Shown here one piece after another: positions 35,735 through 45,660 of a DNA stretch of 64,000 nucleotides. Source of the DNA: Cricetomys ansorgei (lineage: Eukaryota > Chordata > Mammalia > Rodentia > Nesomyidae); the NCBI GenBank assembly GCA_026225945.1, contig JAMJFZ010001815.1, positions 4,888,501 through 4,952,500 on the forward strand, given 5' to 3'. Within the stretch, counting starts at the first letter, position 1. Each line of letters begins with the position of its first letter. A program made the translations under genes and the position numbers. Under the pieces are notes generated by a model that worked only from the letters and a program-made list of their open reading frames with translations, was not told the DNA's origin and did not search any database.

Positions 35735-36110
35735 TTAATATTAATGAATTCTTTACAACCTCAGTTCAGCGGTTTCGATTAAGCTTTAATTAGTAGCCAG
35801 AGGGGACTCCAAAACAAAAATAAGGAGCTGAATTGCTAATTAAGTTAGTTTGATGAGGTAGAGTTTTAGTAAAAGACTGGTTGTTGTTAGCTGGCAAGTT
35901 CTGACAAGCTAAAAATACTAAAGATTATCATTATTGTAACTAACATTCTGCATTAACACTGGTTCTCTCTACAGAACAGACAGTTCATTAGAGTCCAGGG
36001 CTTGGGCTGTCAGTACTCGAATTAAATAGTCTTGCTAATAAGAGTACTGTATGAGATTCGAAGCCCAAGACAAGTCCATGGGACTTTAGCCTTGATTGGT
36101 TACATACTAA
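35735..36110. promoter_or_regulatory. Candidate homeodomain-type enhancer
   Basis: Seen: 'attttaatattaatgaattc', 'aagctttaattagtagcc' (about 35780-35797), 'aattgctaattaagttag' (about 35832-35849), 'tgtaactaacattctgcatt', 'ctcgaattaaatagtc' and 'cttgattggttac'. Several TAATTA/ATTAA sites sit in less than 400 bases with no transposon. This arrangement is typical of conserved developmental enhancers, but conservation cannot be checked here. Confidence 0.3.
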
Positions 36111-36299
36111 CTAGTTATTGCAGCTAACTAAATATATCTGTCTGGGAATAGCTTTTGTCATCCAGTTCAGTTTCTACAAGATATGACTTATTAGACCCCA
36201 GTTTACCAAAGCAATGCTCTTTCTACTCTGTTGGTAGCAAAAATATTTCTTTTCATGTTCAGATCCTGAACAACTTCTAAACTTCCACAATTTTATAAT

Positions 36300-36480
36300 G
36301 AATTTGAAATTTGTAAAGATCGCTAAAAATAAGGACACTTATTCTTGTATGTTAAAATAGAACGACTCTATCAGCCCACTGCTGGTACATTATCAATTTT
36401 TACTTGAATACTCTCAATAGCTTTAATTAAAAATAGCATGGATGGTTGTCATCATGGATGGTTGTCATTTCAAACCTGGA
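36300..36480. promoter_or_regulatory. Candidate element with a MEF2-type site
   Basis: Seen: CTAAAAATAA at about 36324-36333, a full match to the MEF2 consensus, and CTTTAATTAAAAATAG at 36421-36436 just before a 16-bp exact tandem duplication. It lies within the repeat-poor block. A functional role is inferred only. Confidence 0.22.
36437..36468. repeat. Exact 16-bp tandem duplication
   Basis: 'catggatggttgtcat' occurs twice head to tail (36437-36452 and 36453-36468) with no mismatch, suggesting a recent slippage event. Confidence 0.95.
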
Positions 36481-39280
36481 AATTAACCCAATAGTGTAGT
36501 TAGCCATTCCTTATAAGGTATGGATTCTCTCCTTGTACCCCAGACACTACTAATTATTCCCATGGTCGCTCCCTGGACTGAGACCCAGACTGCAAAAGGG
36601 GAATGGGAAGTATCCTTTGAGGGTTGTAGAGAATGTAATTTGATTTCTCCATACTTTGATGTTTTCTATAATTTGTATTTTATCCTTTTGCTTAAGGTTT
36701 CAATGCGTGCAAACCCAATAACGTAGGGATAAGAGAAGACAGAAAAATAAATGATACTGTTTCTGAGGTATTAAATATAAGCCTGGCTATCGGAGCAGCA
36801 TGACAGTCACGAATCGTAATCAGGTACTTTGACTTAACACTGTTTTGTTTTATAATAAGGTGCCTGGCATGTGTGGGAAAACCTATCTGTCTGGATACGA
36901 GGGGCTCCGCACCTCGGTTACAAATCCAAAAACTCGTTTTGTAATACCTTAAGTCTACCCATTGTAATGTAGCTCTACAAGTGCAAATCCACACCAAACT
37001 TCCCTCATGAATGTGGTAGAAGGATTACCTATATTATCAGCTGCAAAAGGGAAGCAGTGAATTGGAATGCAGTGGATCCAGCAAAAATAACTTTCAGTAA
37101 ATCTTCTTTTAATGCATAGTTTACAATTTTCTCTTGCTCAGCATGAAACTGATTAAGATTCCCCCTTCTAAAGAATATTTCCCCCTCTCATAGCCATGTT
37201 GTTATTTAATATAGTTACATCCCCCAATACTTTACAAATCAGAATCTCAGTGCTGCAAATGTGATGCTTGTTTAATACAGCAGCACAGGATTCATAATTT
37301 ATCTATTTGAATGGAGAATAGATACCAATTACGGCATTTCACATGCTGTAAACTGAGCACACAGTCTCTTAGTCAGTGTGAGCAAGACACTGATCTCTGC
37401 TAGAGAAATCCAGAAACTGATACATGTCATTAAACATGTTTGTCAATTGTGTCGTAAGAGTTGCAATTGAAATGATGAAACATGCAAGCTAACACGTATA
37501 AGCTACAATAGGATAGAGAACAAAGATAAAAATATTCTATAAATTAACAACATTGATTTCACCAAATAAGCATAACTTGGAATGTTAATAAAATTTAAAG
37601 TGAGAATTAATCTTCTGTGTTTAATTCTTTAACAGATTTCATCATTTAATACAATGAATGCTATATTGGCTTTCAGGTAAGGCCTTTAGAACACCATGAT
37701 CAGACTGTTATAACTACTGAGCATGTCTATTCCCGTGTTTCTGACACACCAAATTAAATTGACCAGTGAGTCAAAATCAACTTAAAACATCAATAGGCAA
37801 AAAGTCAAAACAGGGACTGCCTAGGTGACCAGTGCAATGAGAAAAGAGACTCATGTAAGCTCTCCACTAAAATACAAGTCTAAAATCAAAACATTTGTGC
37901 CTACACATGCACTCGCAAGCATGTGCACATGTGTGTGTTTGTGTAGGTCCATGCACACACACATACACACACAGGCACAAAATTAGTAAATGTTATTGTG
38001 AAATATTTTAAAAGTCAAGTTTGATATGGAAATATTTTTTTCTGAACTGTAATAGTTTTTAAGCACTATGCTTTTTAAAGTTTTAAAATAGCAAAAGATA
38101 GATCAAGCCACTTTTATCAAAAGTAGAAATTATTGTTATCTTGTTTCTACATCTCGTAACTAAAAGAAATACAAAAACTTCTTGGAGTTAGTCTCGTTTC
38201 TTGCAGATAGACCATGCCAAGCAATTCTGAGAGTAGGATTTCTGCTTTGCTCCCATAAGGGTACCCTTGACTTCAGATGTGTGGATTTGAACAGGGAATA
38301 TTCTAAAAAGACATACTTTTAGACTTGATGTCAAGAATACTTAAAATGTGGTAACATTGAAACGTTCTAAGATTTATTGTATTGATTTTTTTAATGCTTT
38401 CTTTCATCTCATGAAATTCCGTCGTTTTATTTCATTCATAAATATAACTGATGAGATGTGCATGGAAACATGTGCCTACTTAGAAAACCAAATGTGCTTC
38501 CTGAGGCAGTGTCACAGGCTCAGCTAAGTAGAGAGAGAGACTGAGTCTGTCCCTCAGGCAGGCAGGTTTCACTCCACTGACCCGGATCACCTGCTTTGTG
38601 TCCTTGGCAATGGAATCTCATAAAGCCCTCTGTGTTTTCCTCAATGTGAATTTGACGAAGTAGATTAACTTTTATGTTAAGCAAAGTATCTTCTCGAGAT
38701 CAGGTTGTTTGCACATTTTCAGAAGTGGAGAGGTCCTTGAGAAAGGAAAAGGATGGAAGCCTTTGAAATTGCATGTTAGCTGATTTGATGATACTTTCAA
38801 GGCAAGAACTTTTCAGAGATAAAAAAAAAACACACGCACATTTATTTTTCCCCATGTGTCACTTCCCTGTGTCTCATTAGAAGAAGCCACAGTCTCCTTT
38901 GTGTTGGGGGCAATATTTGGTCCTTAGGAGTGATACCATGCCATCTTGCTTTCATCACAAAATAAAGAACCAAATGAGATTTTTAAAGTGAGTTTTAGGA
39001 AGCTCTGAAGCTTCCACTGCTTAGCTTTAACACTCACCTAATCCATCCTTTAAGTCCATAAGACAACTGTAGCATGCAGGAAGCATTCTTTAGACATAAT
39101 CTCCAGATTTATGAAAACACTGCAGCTATTGGATTTTTACTGGTGAATGCTACAAGAATTTGTGATTACTCTGATATTTTTGTTTGTTTTACAGATCTTG
39201 ACATTCTTAAAGTTCTGTTCTGTCTCTGACTTGATAATAATATTAACAGCCTATTGGAAATTTTATTTACACGTTGTATT
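36481..39280. other. Repeat-poor A+T-rich sequence
   Basis: No SINE, LINE or LTR was recognised over 2.8 kb. There are small CA-rich patches near 37900-37980. No reading frame reaches a convincing length; the largest is 101 codons at 36692-36997 on the minus strand. Confidence 0.4.
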
Positions 39281-39612
39281 ACTTTCTATTGCTGTGGTAA
39301 AATGCCATGACCAAAGGCAGCTTAAGGAAGAGTTTATTTTTCACTTAGAATTCCAGAGGGCTAGATGTTCATAAAGTCTTCAGTGGTGAAGAGTGCCTTG
39401 TAGCAGGAAGCTGAGCGATCACATCTCAACCACACTGCGGAAAAGGAAAGCATGAACGTGTGAAAGTGGGGTGAGGCTATGGATTCTCAAAGCCCACCCC
39501 AATGACACACTTCTTCCCCAAAGTCCACAACTGTAGCAAACTGCCACTAGCTGGGGAACAAATATTTAAGAGCATGAATCTAGGAGGGACATTTCCCATT
39601 CAACTACCATAC
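39281..39612 (-). mobile_element. Rodent MaLR-like LTR, reverse orientation
   Basis: The plus strand begins 'tttctattgctgtggtaaaa', 'tgccatgaccaaaggcagct'. It continues with 'taaggaagagtttatttttc' and 'agcccaccccaatgacacac', and ends 'gggacatttcccattcaact'. This is the reverse complement of a common rodent LTR-like repeat, and a related but clearly different copy lies in the opposite orientation at 61540-61935. The name is uncertain; the layout resembles MaLR LTRs. Confidence 0.65.
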
Positions 39613-39732
39613 CTATATTGGTGCATATTGTGCTAAAGTGACAAAGAAGAATGATGTTAGCATTCCTGATACATATTCAATCCTCAGACTGTTCAAAGGA
39701 TTATCCCACACCATCTTGAAGTAAATGCTTTT

Positions 39733-39915
39733 TGTTGTTGTTGTTGGTTTTTTTTTTGTTTTTTGTTTTTTTGGGACAAGGTTTCTCTGTTGTAACTCTG
39801 GCTGTCCTGGAACTCACTCTGTAGACCAGGCTGACCTCGAACTCACAGAGATCCACCTGCCTCTGCCTCCCAAGTGTTGGGATTAAAGGCGTGTGCCACC
39901 GCCGCCATTGCCTGG
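39733..39915 (-). mobile_element. B1 SINE, well preserved, with 18-bp target-site duplication
   Basis: A T/G tail is followed by the B1 complement: 'ggacaaggtttctctgttgt', 'aactctggctgtcctggaac', 'gaccaggctgacctcgaact' and 'tgttgggattaaaggcgtgt'. The flanks 39715-39732 and 39916-39933 match at 16 of 18 positions. It is one of the youngest-looking insertions in the window. The 157-codon minus frame at 39843-40316 starts inside it and is not a gene. Confidence 0.95.
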
Positions 39916-39933
39916 CTTGAAATAAATTCTTTT

Positions 39934-41561
39934 GGGAATCCTTGTCTCACAGTTGATGTTATGCTCTCAAGAAAGTTAGGAACATGCCTAGGGTCACTAT
40001 GTCCACAAACAAGTTCAACTTCAAGTTTACTTTTGGTGCCATGGCAGAAAGAGGTCAGCAGGGTTTCATAGCCTAGTAGCAATTCCTGCCTAGCTCTTGG
40101 GCTGTTATAAAGGTAAAGTGAGAGAATATCTGCACTGGGCCAGGAAGCCAGCTGCACAAACAGATACCATGAATCCACTGGGCATGCAGCATGTATACTC
40201 GTGCACGGGCTATAAGAGAACCTGCGTGTGCCCCCAGATAAGCGACAGAAAAGGCCATCACTGCGTGGTTCATCCCAGCTGCCATGCACATCTGCACAAG
40301 ATATACTAGGAGTCAATGGTTCCTTCTGCCCACAAGAGGCCCCTCTTTAGTCCCTGCAACCCCCACATACTACCCCACCACTCCCATGGCATTATGACAA
40401 CCCAAAAGCATGGCTCAAAGCAACCAAAGCATCTCAGCTCAGGTGACGGTGACAGTGGTCCAGACATTTCTTCTTGCTGTTCCTTTGCCACTCCCCACAT
40501 CCTGATGGCTGAGATTTCAGTGAAATGTGCCCCCAGCATAGGGGACAGCTAGCCTCATTCATAACAGAACCACACAGAATAAGAGTGTGCTTGTGCTCTT
40601 CTTACACAGTGGAGCTCAGGTTGGAAAACTGAATGAATGAATGCTCACCAACGCTTCCTAAGGAGAAACTTTCACTTCCACATGACAAGCACCTGACTCC
40701 TCCACAGGGATGCTCATTCAACAACACAGCACAGAAGAGCCCTTCACTTAGCTCCCATCTCCAACTCTGTAACCTCACCTTCCTGCCAACTTCTCCAAAA
40801 GAAGGCCATGAAGGTAGATTGCAGCATCTTCAACAAGAATTCTTGAAACTCTACAGGATTCTACTCTAGTAGATATAAGTTGAAGTTTGGCAAAGTGTCA
40901 CTGTGTTGTGGACAAACTGTTGGGAGTGTGGAGGGGGGCAGGATGGAAGCTCAGGAGAAAGGAGCCCAGAGGGCTGGGTAATGCATCCGAAGATGGACAT
41001 TCTGTGCAGGTTCTAATTGCTTGATGTGCAAACAAGGCATCCTCCATGTCCTTTCTCAAAGCTGCCAAGAGTGTGCGGAGAAATTTGAAATGCTGTGTAT
41101 ACCATGTCTCTTCATTGAAATGGATAAGCTATCATATTTCATTGAACTCTAGAAATATTTATAAACAAGTAAGCTAACAAAATTTCTTTCTAACAGTAAT
41201 TTACTTTTACAGTTACTTGTGTCTGTGGGAACTTTTCCATTCTAGGTTAGCAGAGTTAAAGGGCTGAGGAGAATGTCCAGACTCGGTAGGATGGTCTGGA
41301 TGGTAGAGCTGGGTATGAACGATGATGCCAGCCCAGGGCTGACTGCATTCCCATCCCTTGTCTTCCAGAACAGATCCACTCTCTATTCTTTGGATCCAGA
41401 CAGACACAGTCTGGCAAAGTCAAAATGGTTGCTCTTTTGTTTTGACTCACAATTAGATCTGGTTACTGAAAGTCACTGCAGTTGCTCTTCAGAAATAAAC
41501 AGCCAAAAGCTCCATGGCCAAGGAATCCATGGTGCTGGATGCACAGTGTAAGAAGGACTTC
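39934..41561. other. Unique sequence, no gene recognised
   Basis: No transposon was recognised. Overlapping plus and minus frames at 40073-40552 reflect moderately GC-rich DNA with few stop codons on several frames, with no domain or signal. Confidence 0.4.
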
Positions 41562-41781
41562 TTTACCATTCACCCACACCGTCATATGCAGGGTGCACAA
41601 CACACAGTGCCAAGTAGAGGGATATGGAAACTGCTTAAGAATGATTGTTTTAAAATAAATGTATGTTTGCAAAAGAACTTGCAGATTGCCAATATCCAAT
41701 CAATTTAGAGCCTTCAGCCACGTTTCTCAGGAAATGAAAGCAATTCCTTCTATTTATGATTAAGAGTGCAAGTTGGGGCAA
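41562..41781 (+). repeat. Local direct duplication, copy A
   Basis: About 220 bases are repeated at 42955-43182 in the same orientation, roughly 85% identical by eye. Shared phrases include 'actgcttaagaatgattgtt', 'atatccaatcaat', 'tagagccttcag', 'gaaatgaaagcaat' and 'gattaagagtgcaag'. I do not recognise it as a known transposon. It may be a duplicated unique segment or two members of an unnamed repeat. Confidence 0.9.
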
Positions 41782-42954
41782 GGCCCGTGAAAGTCACGTG
41801 CTCTGCCTGATGTGACAAACACACAGCAGCTTTCTTAACCTCCCAGGATGTTAGTGGTAGATACGCATAAACGATGCCAAGCCCCACTGTGAAAGCATCA
41901 GAAGTGCATCATGGATAAATACCTGATGGCTTCATGAGAATGTCGGGGTACCAGAATTTGAGAAGAGCATTCCAATAATTACCACTGGCTTCCATATACT
42001 CATTATCACCTTCGTATGAACAGACATCTTTTATCTTCGTGAATTGCAAGAGAATGATTATTAGTAAAAGTCATTTGTCGGTATTGTTTCATGGACTTTT
42101 ATAACTTACACTAAGTAGAGTAATTTGAAGATACTTAAATGTTTCATTGGGCAAAGATGGAGCTTTAAGAGTTAATAACTGTAACTATTCCTTAGAAAGA
42201 AGCTAAAGGATTTTGGTTTTTAAGTACAGTTAGAGTAATTATAAGTTGGATTTGGTTTTTGTACCTGCCTCTGTAGGACAAAAGATGGAAAGGAAAAAGA
42301 AAGAAAGAATGAAGAATAAAGATAGAAAAGAAAGACAGAAGAAAAGTAGATGAGAAAAAAAGAGAGTGCAGCTACAGTCAGTCATTGCAGCTTCTGCTCA
42401 CCAGAGTTATTTTGGCTGAATAGAATAAAACATCGGCTTTCCCCAGAAGGAGACCAAAAAGGAAAAATTGATGAGTGAAATTTAGCACATAAAACTAGTT
42501 TATTTTATCAAGTGAGAGCAGTTTGTATATTAAAAGGCTACGGAAATAATAAATACAATTTTCCTGTTCACATTGTTTTTGCAACAAGTTAGTCCTCACT
42601 TGCGATGGTAGGGAAGAAAAGGAGTGTTTTGCTACATTTGTTTATTTCTGGTTAGACATGATAAAGTATAGTGCTGCTCTCTCAGAGATGGTATTTGATG
42701 TTGGTGTTATCCCCAACATAGAAAAACAGAGAGCAGTAGGATTCAGTTAGTTTTTTGCCTAAGTAGGTTATTTCAGATTTCATATTATGATCATGTTGAT
42801 GTAGACTCTGTCAAGATCCCCTGTGTGTTTAAATGTAAAATAACCATTAGAATCACAAAGGCTTTTTATCTCATTGAAAAAAAAGTAAGTGCAAGGCAAA
42901 TGTACACAAATGCATTAAAGCATTTAAATGGATTTTATTTTTTTTACAAGAGTA
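41782..42954. other. Spacer between the two duplicate copies
   Basis: About 1.17 kb with no recognised transposon. It contains a purine-rich (GAAA-like) patch at 42285-42368. There is no sign of retroviral coding sequence, so an LTR-internal-LTR reading of the flanking copies is not supported. Confidence 0.4.
42285..42368. repeat. Purine-rich GA/GAAA tract
   Basis: More than 80 bases that are almost entirely A and G, with scattered T and C, including GAAA and AAGA units. It is a low-complexity tract. Confidence 0.8.
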
Positions 42955-43182
42955 CATTCATTACCGTGCACCCACACAGTGAGATGCGGTATGCAAAACT
43001 CACAGTGCTAAGTGGAGGGATATGTAAACTGCTTAAGAATGATTGTTTTAAAAATAAATGTATGTTTTCAAAAGAAATTGCAGACTGGCTATATCCAATC
43101 AATATAGAGCCTTCAGGCACGTTTCTCATGAAATGAAAGCAATACATACTACTCATGATTAAGAGTGCAAGCTGGGGCAAGA
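42955..43182 (+). repeat. Local direct duplication, copy B
   Basis: Second copy of the segment at 41562-41781. It carries one extra A in the 'ttttaaaaataaatg' run and clustered differences near 'caatacatactactcatg'. The similarity ends abruptly after 'gctggggcaag', the same point as in copy A. Short frames in both copies contain a similar 'KLLKNDCFK' peptide only because the DNA is duplicated. Confidence 0.9.
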
Positions 43183-43557
43183 AAATAGATTTTAACAATA
43201 TGCAACCAATGTATTGGGGGGAAAGCCTAGTGTCTCAGGTTGCAGAGTCTGTTTAGACACTCTAATTATGTATATGTGTATATAAGTATATAGTTGTTTT
43301 TGTTTTATGTTGAAGGGTTTCAATACGTAAAGAGGCTTCCCATCAAGTAGCATTAGCACTTTCTACACTCTCTCACAGGACAAACTGACTTATCTGTGAC
43401 CATATGGATTTTTTTTTTTCAGTGCTAATGGCTACTCTCTATTTTTTCAAATTCCAAGGCTGGACTGTAAGTTAATCTGACCTAAGGCAAATTAACATGT
43501 TGGAAAAAAAGGCAGACAAACTCATTACTATATGCTCATGAGCTACTCAAAATGTAA

Positions 43558-43645
43558 AACTGGAGAAGGGTCAGTTGGTAGAAGTTTGTCTGGCATCCTG
43601 AGCTCCAAAGGTATGAATCAGAATGGGCAATGTAACACAAAATAC
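43558..43645 (+). mobile_element. ID/B4-like tRNA-derived SINE remnant
   Basis: Seen: 'actggagaagggtcagttgg', 'tagaagtttgtctggcatcc' and 'tgagctccaaaggtatgaat'. These parallel the ID-type order 'ggctcagtggtagagtgcttgcctagcatgc...ccctgggttc'. It is short and diverged. Confidence 0.45.
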
Positions 43646-44164
43646 GAGAGAGAGGTGACTAAATCCCGCCTTGATGCACACACATAGATGCTGGGGTAAC
43701 TAAAGTTGTCCCTAAGTAGATGTCAAGATAGTAAGTGACAGGTGCTACGGGCAGGGTGTTGCACCTGGTTACCTGTTCTTCCATCTCACGTCTTGAGATT
43801 CCAGAGGGAACCCATGGAGACCTTTGGTGGACCTGTATCTATAGCAACAACTCAACTTCCAGGTCAAGAATTTGTTGTCATTGTTTCTTCATATTTGTTC
43901 TTCTCCGTGCTGAGACTCACTCCCAAGGTGTTTGTTGCACATAGAAGGCAATTTTACACATCATTGAGCTATACACTGGTCCTGTCTTACTCACTGATCC
44001 CCACCAGCTCTCAGTTTAAAGTCATATGCACACCAAAATATCCTATTCCCTGAAATCTTTCAGACTCAAAATGTTACTTTTGTCTCATACCCATGTCAAG
44101 ACACGAGGTCACAGATTTTTATCTGGACAATTTAAAAATGGGTCAATGTCAGACTGATACATTT
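43646..44164. other. Unique sequence, nothing recognised
   Basis: Two overlapping plus frames (43735-44053) show no known domain. No repeat was recognised. Confidence 0.4.
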
Positions 44165-45660
44165 TGGTTTTTAACTTTTTTCTTTTTTGACTTTAGATTG
44201 ACACATAATTGTACATATGTGGATACAATGTGCCATTCAATTCACACATATGTTGCATAATGCTCAAACCAGGGCAATTAACATATAGTTTTATTTAAAC
44301 ATTTATCATTTCTTTCTGCTAAGAATGTTCAAGATATCCTCTTTTGGCTATTTTGAAAAGATTTTATTATTATTATTATTATTATTAAAGTATTATTAAC
44401 TTCACCCTACATTTGGGCCTATTGGCCATTTTCTCCCTGTTTTTTCTGTCACCCCATTTGCCAATAACCCCTGTTCTGCTATCACTTTCTGTGAGATCAA
44501 ATTTTAAGATTCTATATGAATGAGATTATGCAATATTTATCTTTCTCTTCCTGATACAATTCACTTAATATAATATGCTTCAGGTTCACCTATGTTGAAC
44601 TTTTGTAACTTAAAGGAGTTCATCCTTTGTAATGGTATAATAGCACTCTACTGTATATGTTTACCACATTGTCTTTATCCATCTATCCATCCATTCATCC
44701 ATCCATTCATCCACCCATGCATCCGTCCACCCATCCAACCATCCATCCACTCCTTGATGAATATTAAGATAGCGTGTCATGGCTTTTGTGATTTGTGTTG
44801 CTCATCTCTTCAACATATTGGCTCAGTATCTTTGGATATAAACACAAAATTGCTAGATTGTATGGTATTCCCACATTTTATTTTTGAGAATGCATCATTG
44901 TACTTTTCTGTAATGCTTGTTTTAATATACTTTGTCACTGATATTATATGCACAATTTCTTCAACAACGCTTACTCTTATCTAATAGTGGCTGATGAAAC
45001 AGGCTGAGCAGATACCTCATGGCATATTCCGTTTGCATTTCTCTGATGATTAGTGCCATTGCAGAATTTCTCATGTACCTATAAGCCATTTGTCTGTCTT
45101 AATTTGTCGAAATAGCCTTTCATTCTTGAGTTCATCTTGACATTGTTTTTCTGCTACTGAGTTCATTATGAACTGTTCGACGTCTAGTTTGTAATTCTTT
45201 TCTCCTACTGTGCAGGTTGTCACAGAGACTTTTTTCTCATTGGTTGCAATCTATTTGTTGATTTGAGGTTTGCTTCTCTGTGTTGGAGGTATTATTTAAG
45301 CAAGAAAAGTTTTTACCCAGATTGACTCATGCTGTTTCCCCACATTTTCTTCTAGTAAATTTATATCTTCAGGTATTGCATTCAAGTCTTTAATTTTAAG
45401 TTTGTTAATCATGAAAGACTGAAAGTGAGTGTCCTTGTCTTGTCTGGTTTAGACTTTGCAGGACAAAGTTTCAGCTTTTTGCAGTATAGTGTGATGTTTT
45501 TGCTGAGTCATCCTGGCGTGAATGAGATGACCCCACTTGATTGCGGTGGTTAAATCATCTTAATGTGCTATTGAATTCAATTTGCTATTACTCTGTAGAG
45601 AATTTTTGCAAATATCTTCATGGGGAATATTGACACAGAGTTTGTTGTTACTGTTGTTGT
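44165..45660 (-). mobile_element. Ancient LINE-1 3' end (3' UTR and part of ORF2)
   Basis: Read on the plus strand it follows a reversed LINE-1. The 3'-UTR text comes first ('gtacatatgtggatacaatg', 'gggcaattaacatata', 'ttcaggttcacctatgttg', 'ctactgtatatgtttaccac'). ORF2 complement follows ('tttgcatttctctgatgatt', 'tgagatgaccccacttgatt', 'aatgtgctattgaattcaat'). Many breaks show that it is non-functional and old. A TCCA microsatellite (44677-44752) lies at the 'tctttatccatccat' position of the UTR. Confidence 0.85.
44677..44752. repeat. (ATCC)n microsatellite inside LINE-1
   Basis: About 18 imperfect ATCC units with TTC/CCA variants. It expanded at the natural 'ttatccatccatcc' sequence of the LINE-1 3' UTR. 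The Pro/Ser/His-rich frame at 44592-44984 comes from this array. Confidence 0.92.

Noticed and set aside
39843..40316. 157-codon minus-strand frame
   Set aside because: Its start lies inside a B1 SINE, and the rest has no known protein features.
41562..43182. Two direct copies as the LTRs of a provirus
   Set aside because: The copies lack TATA and polyadenylation signals in LTR order, and the 1.2-kb spacer has no gag/pol-like sequence.
44592..44984. 130-codon plus-strand frame with Pro/His/Ser repeats
   Set aside because: It spans the ATCC microsatellite and the reversed LINE-1 3' end.
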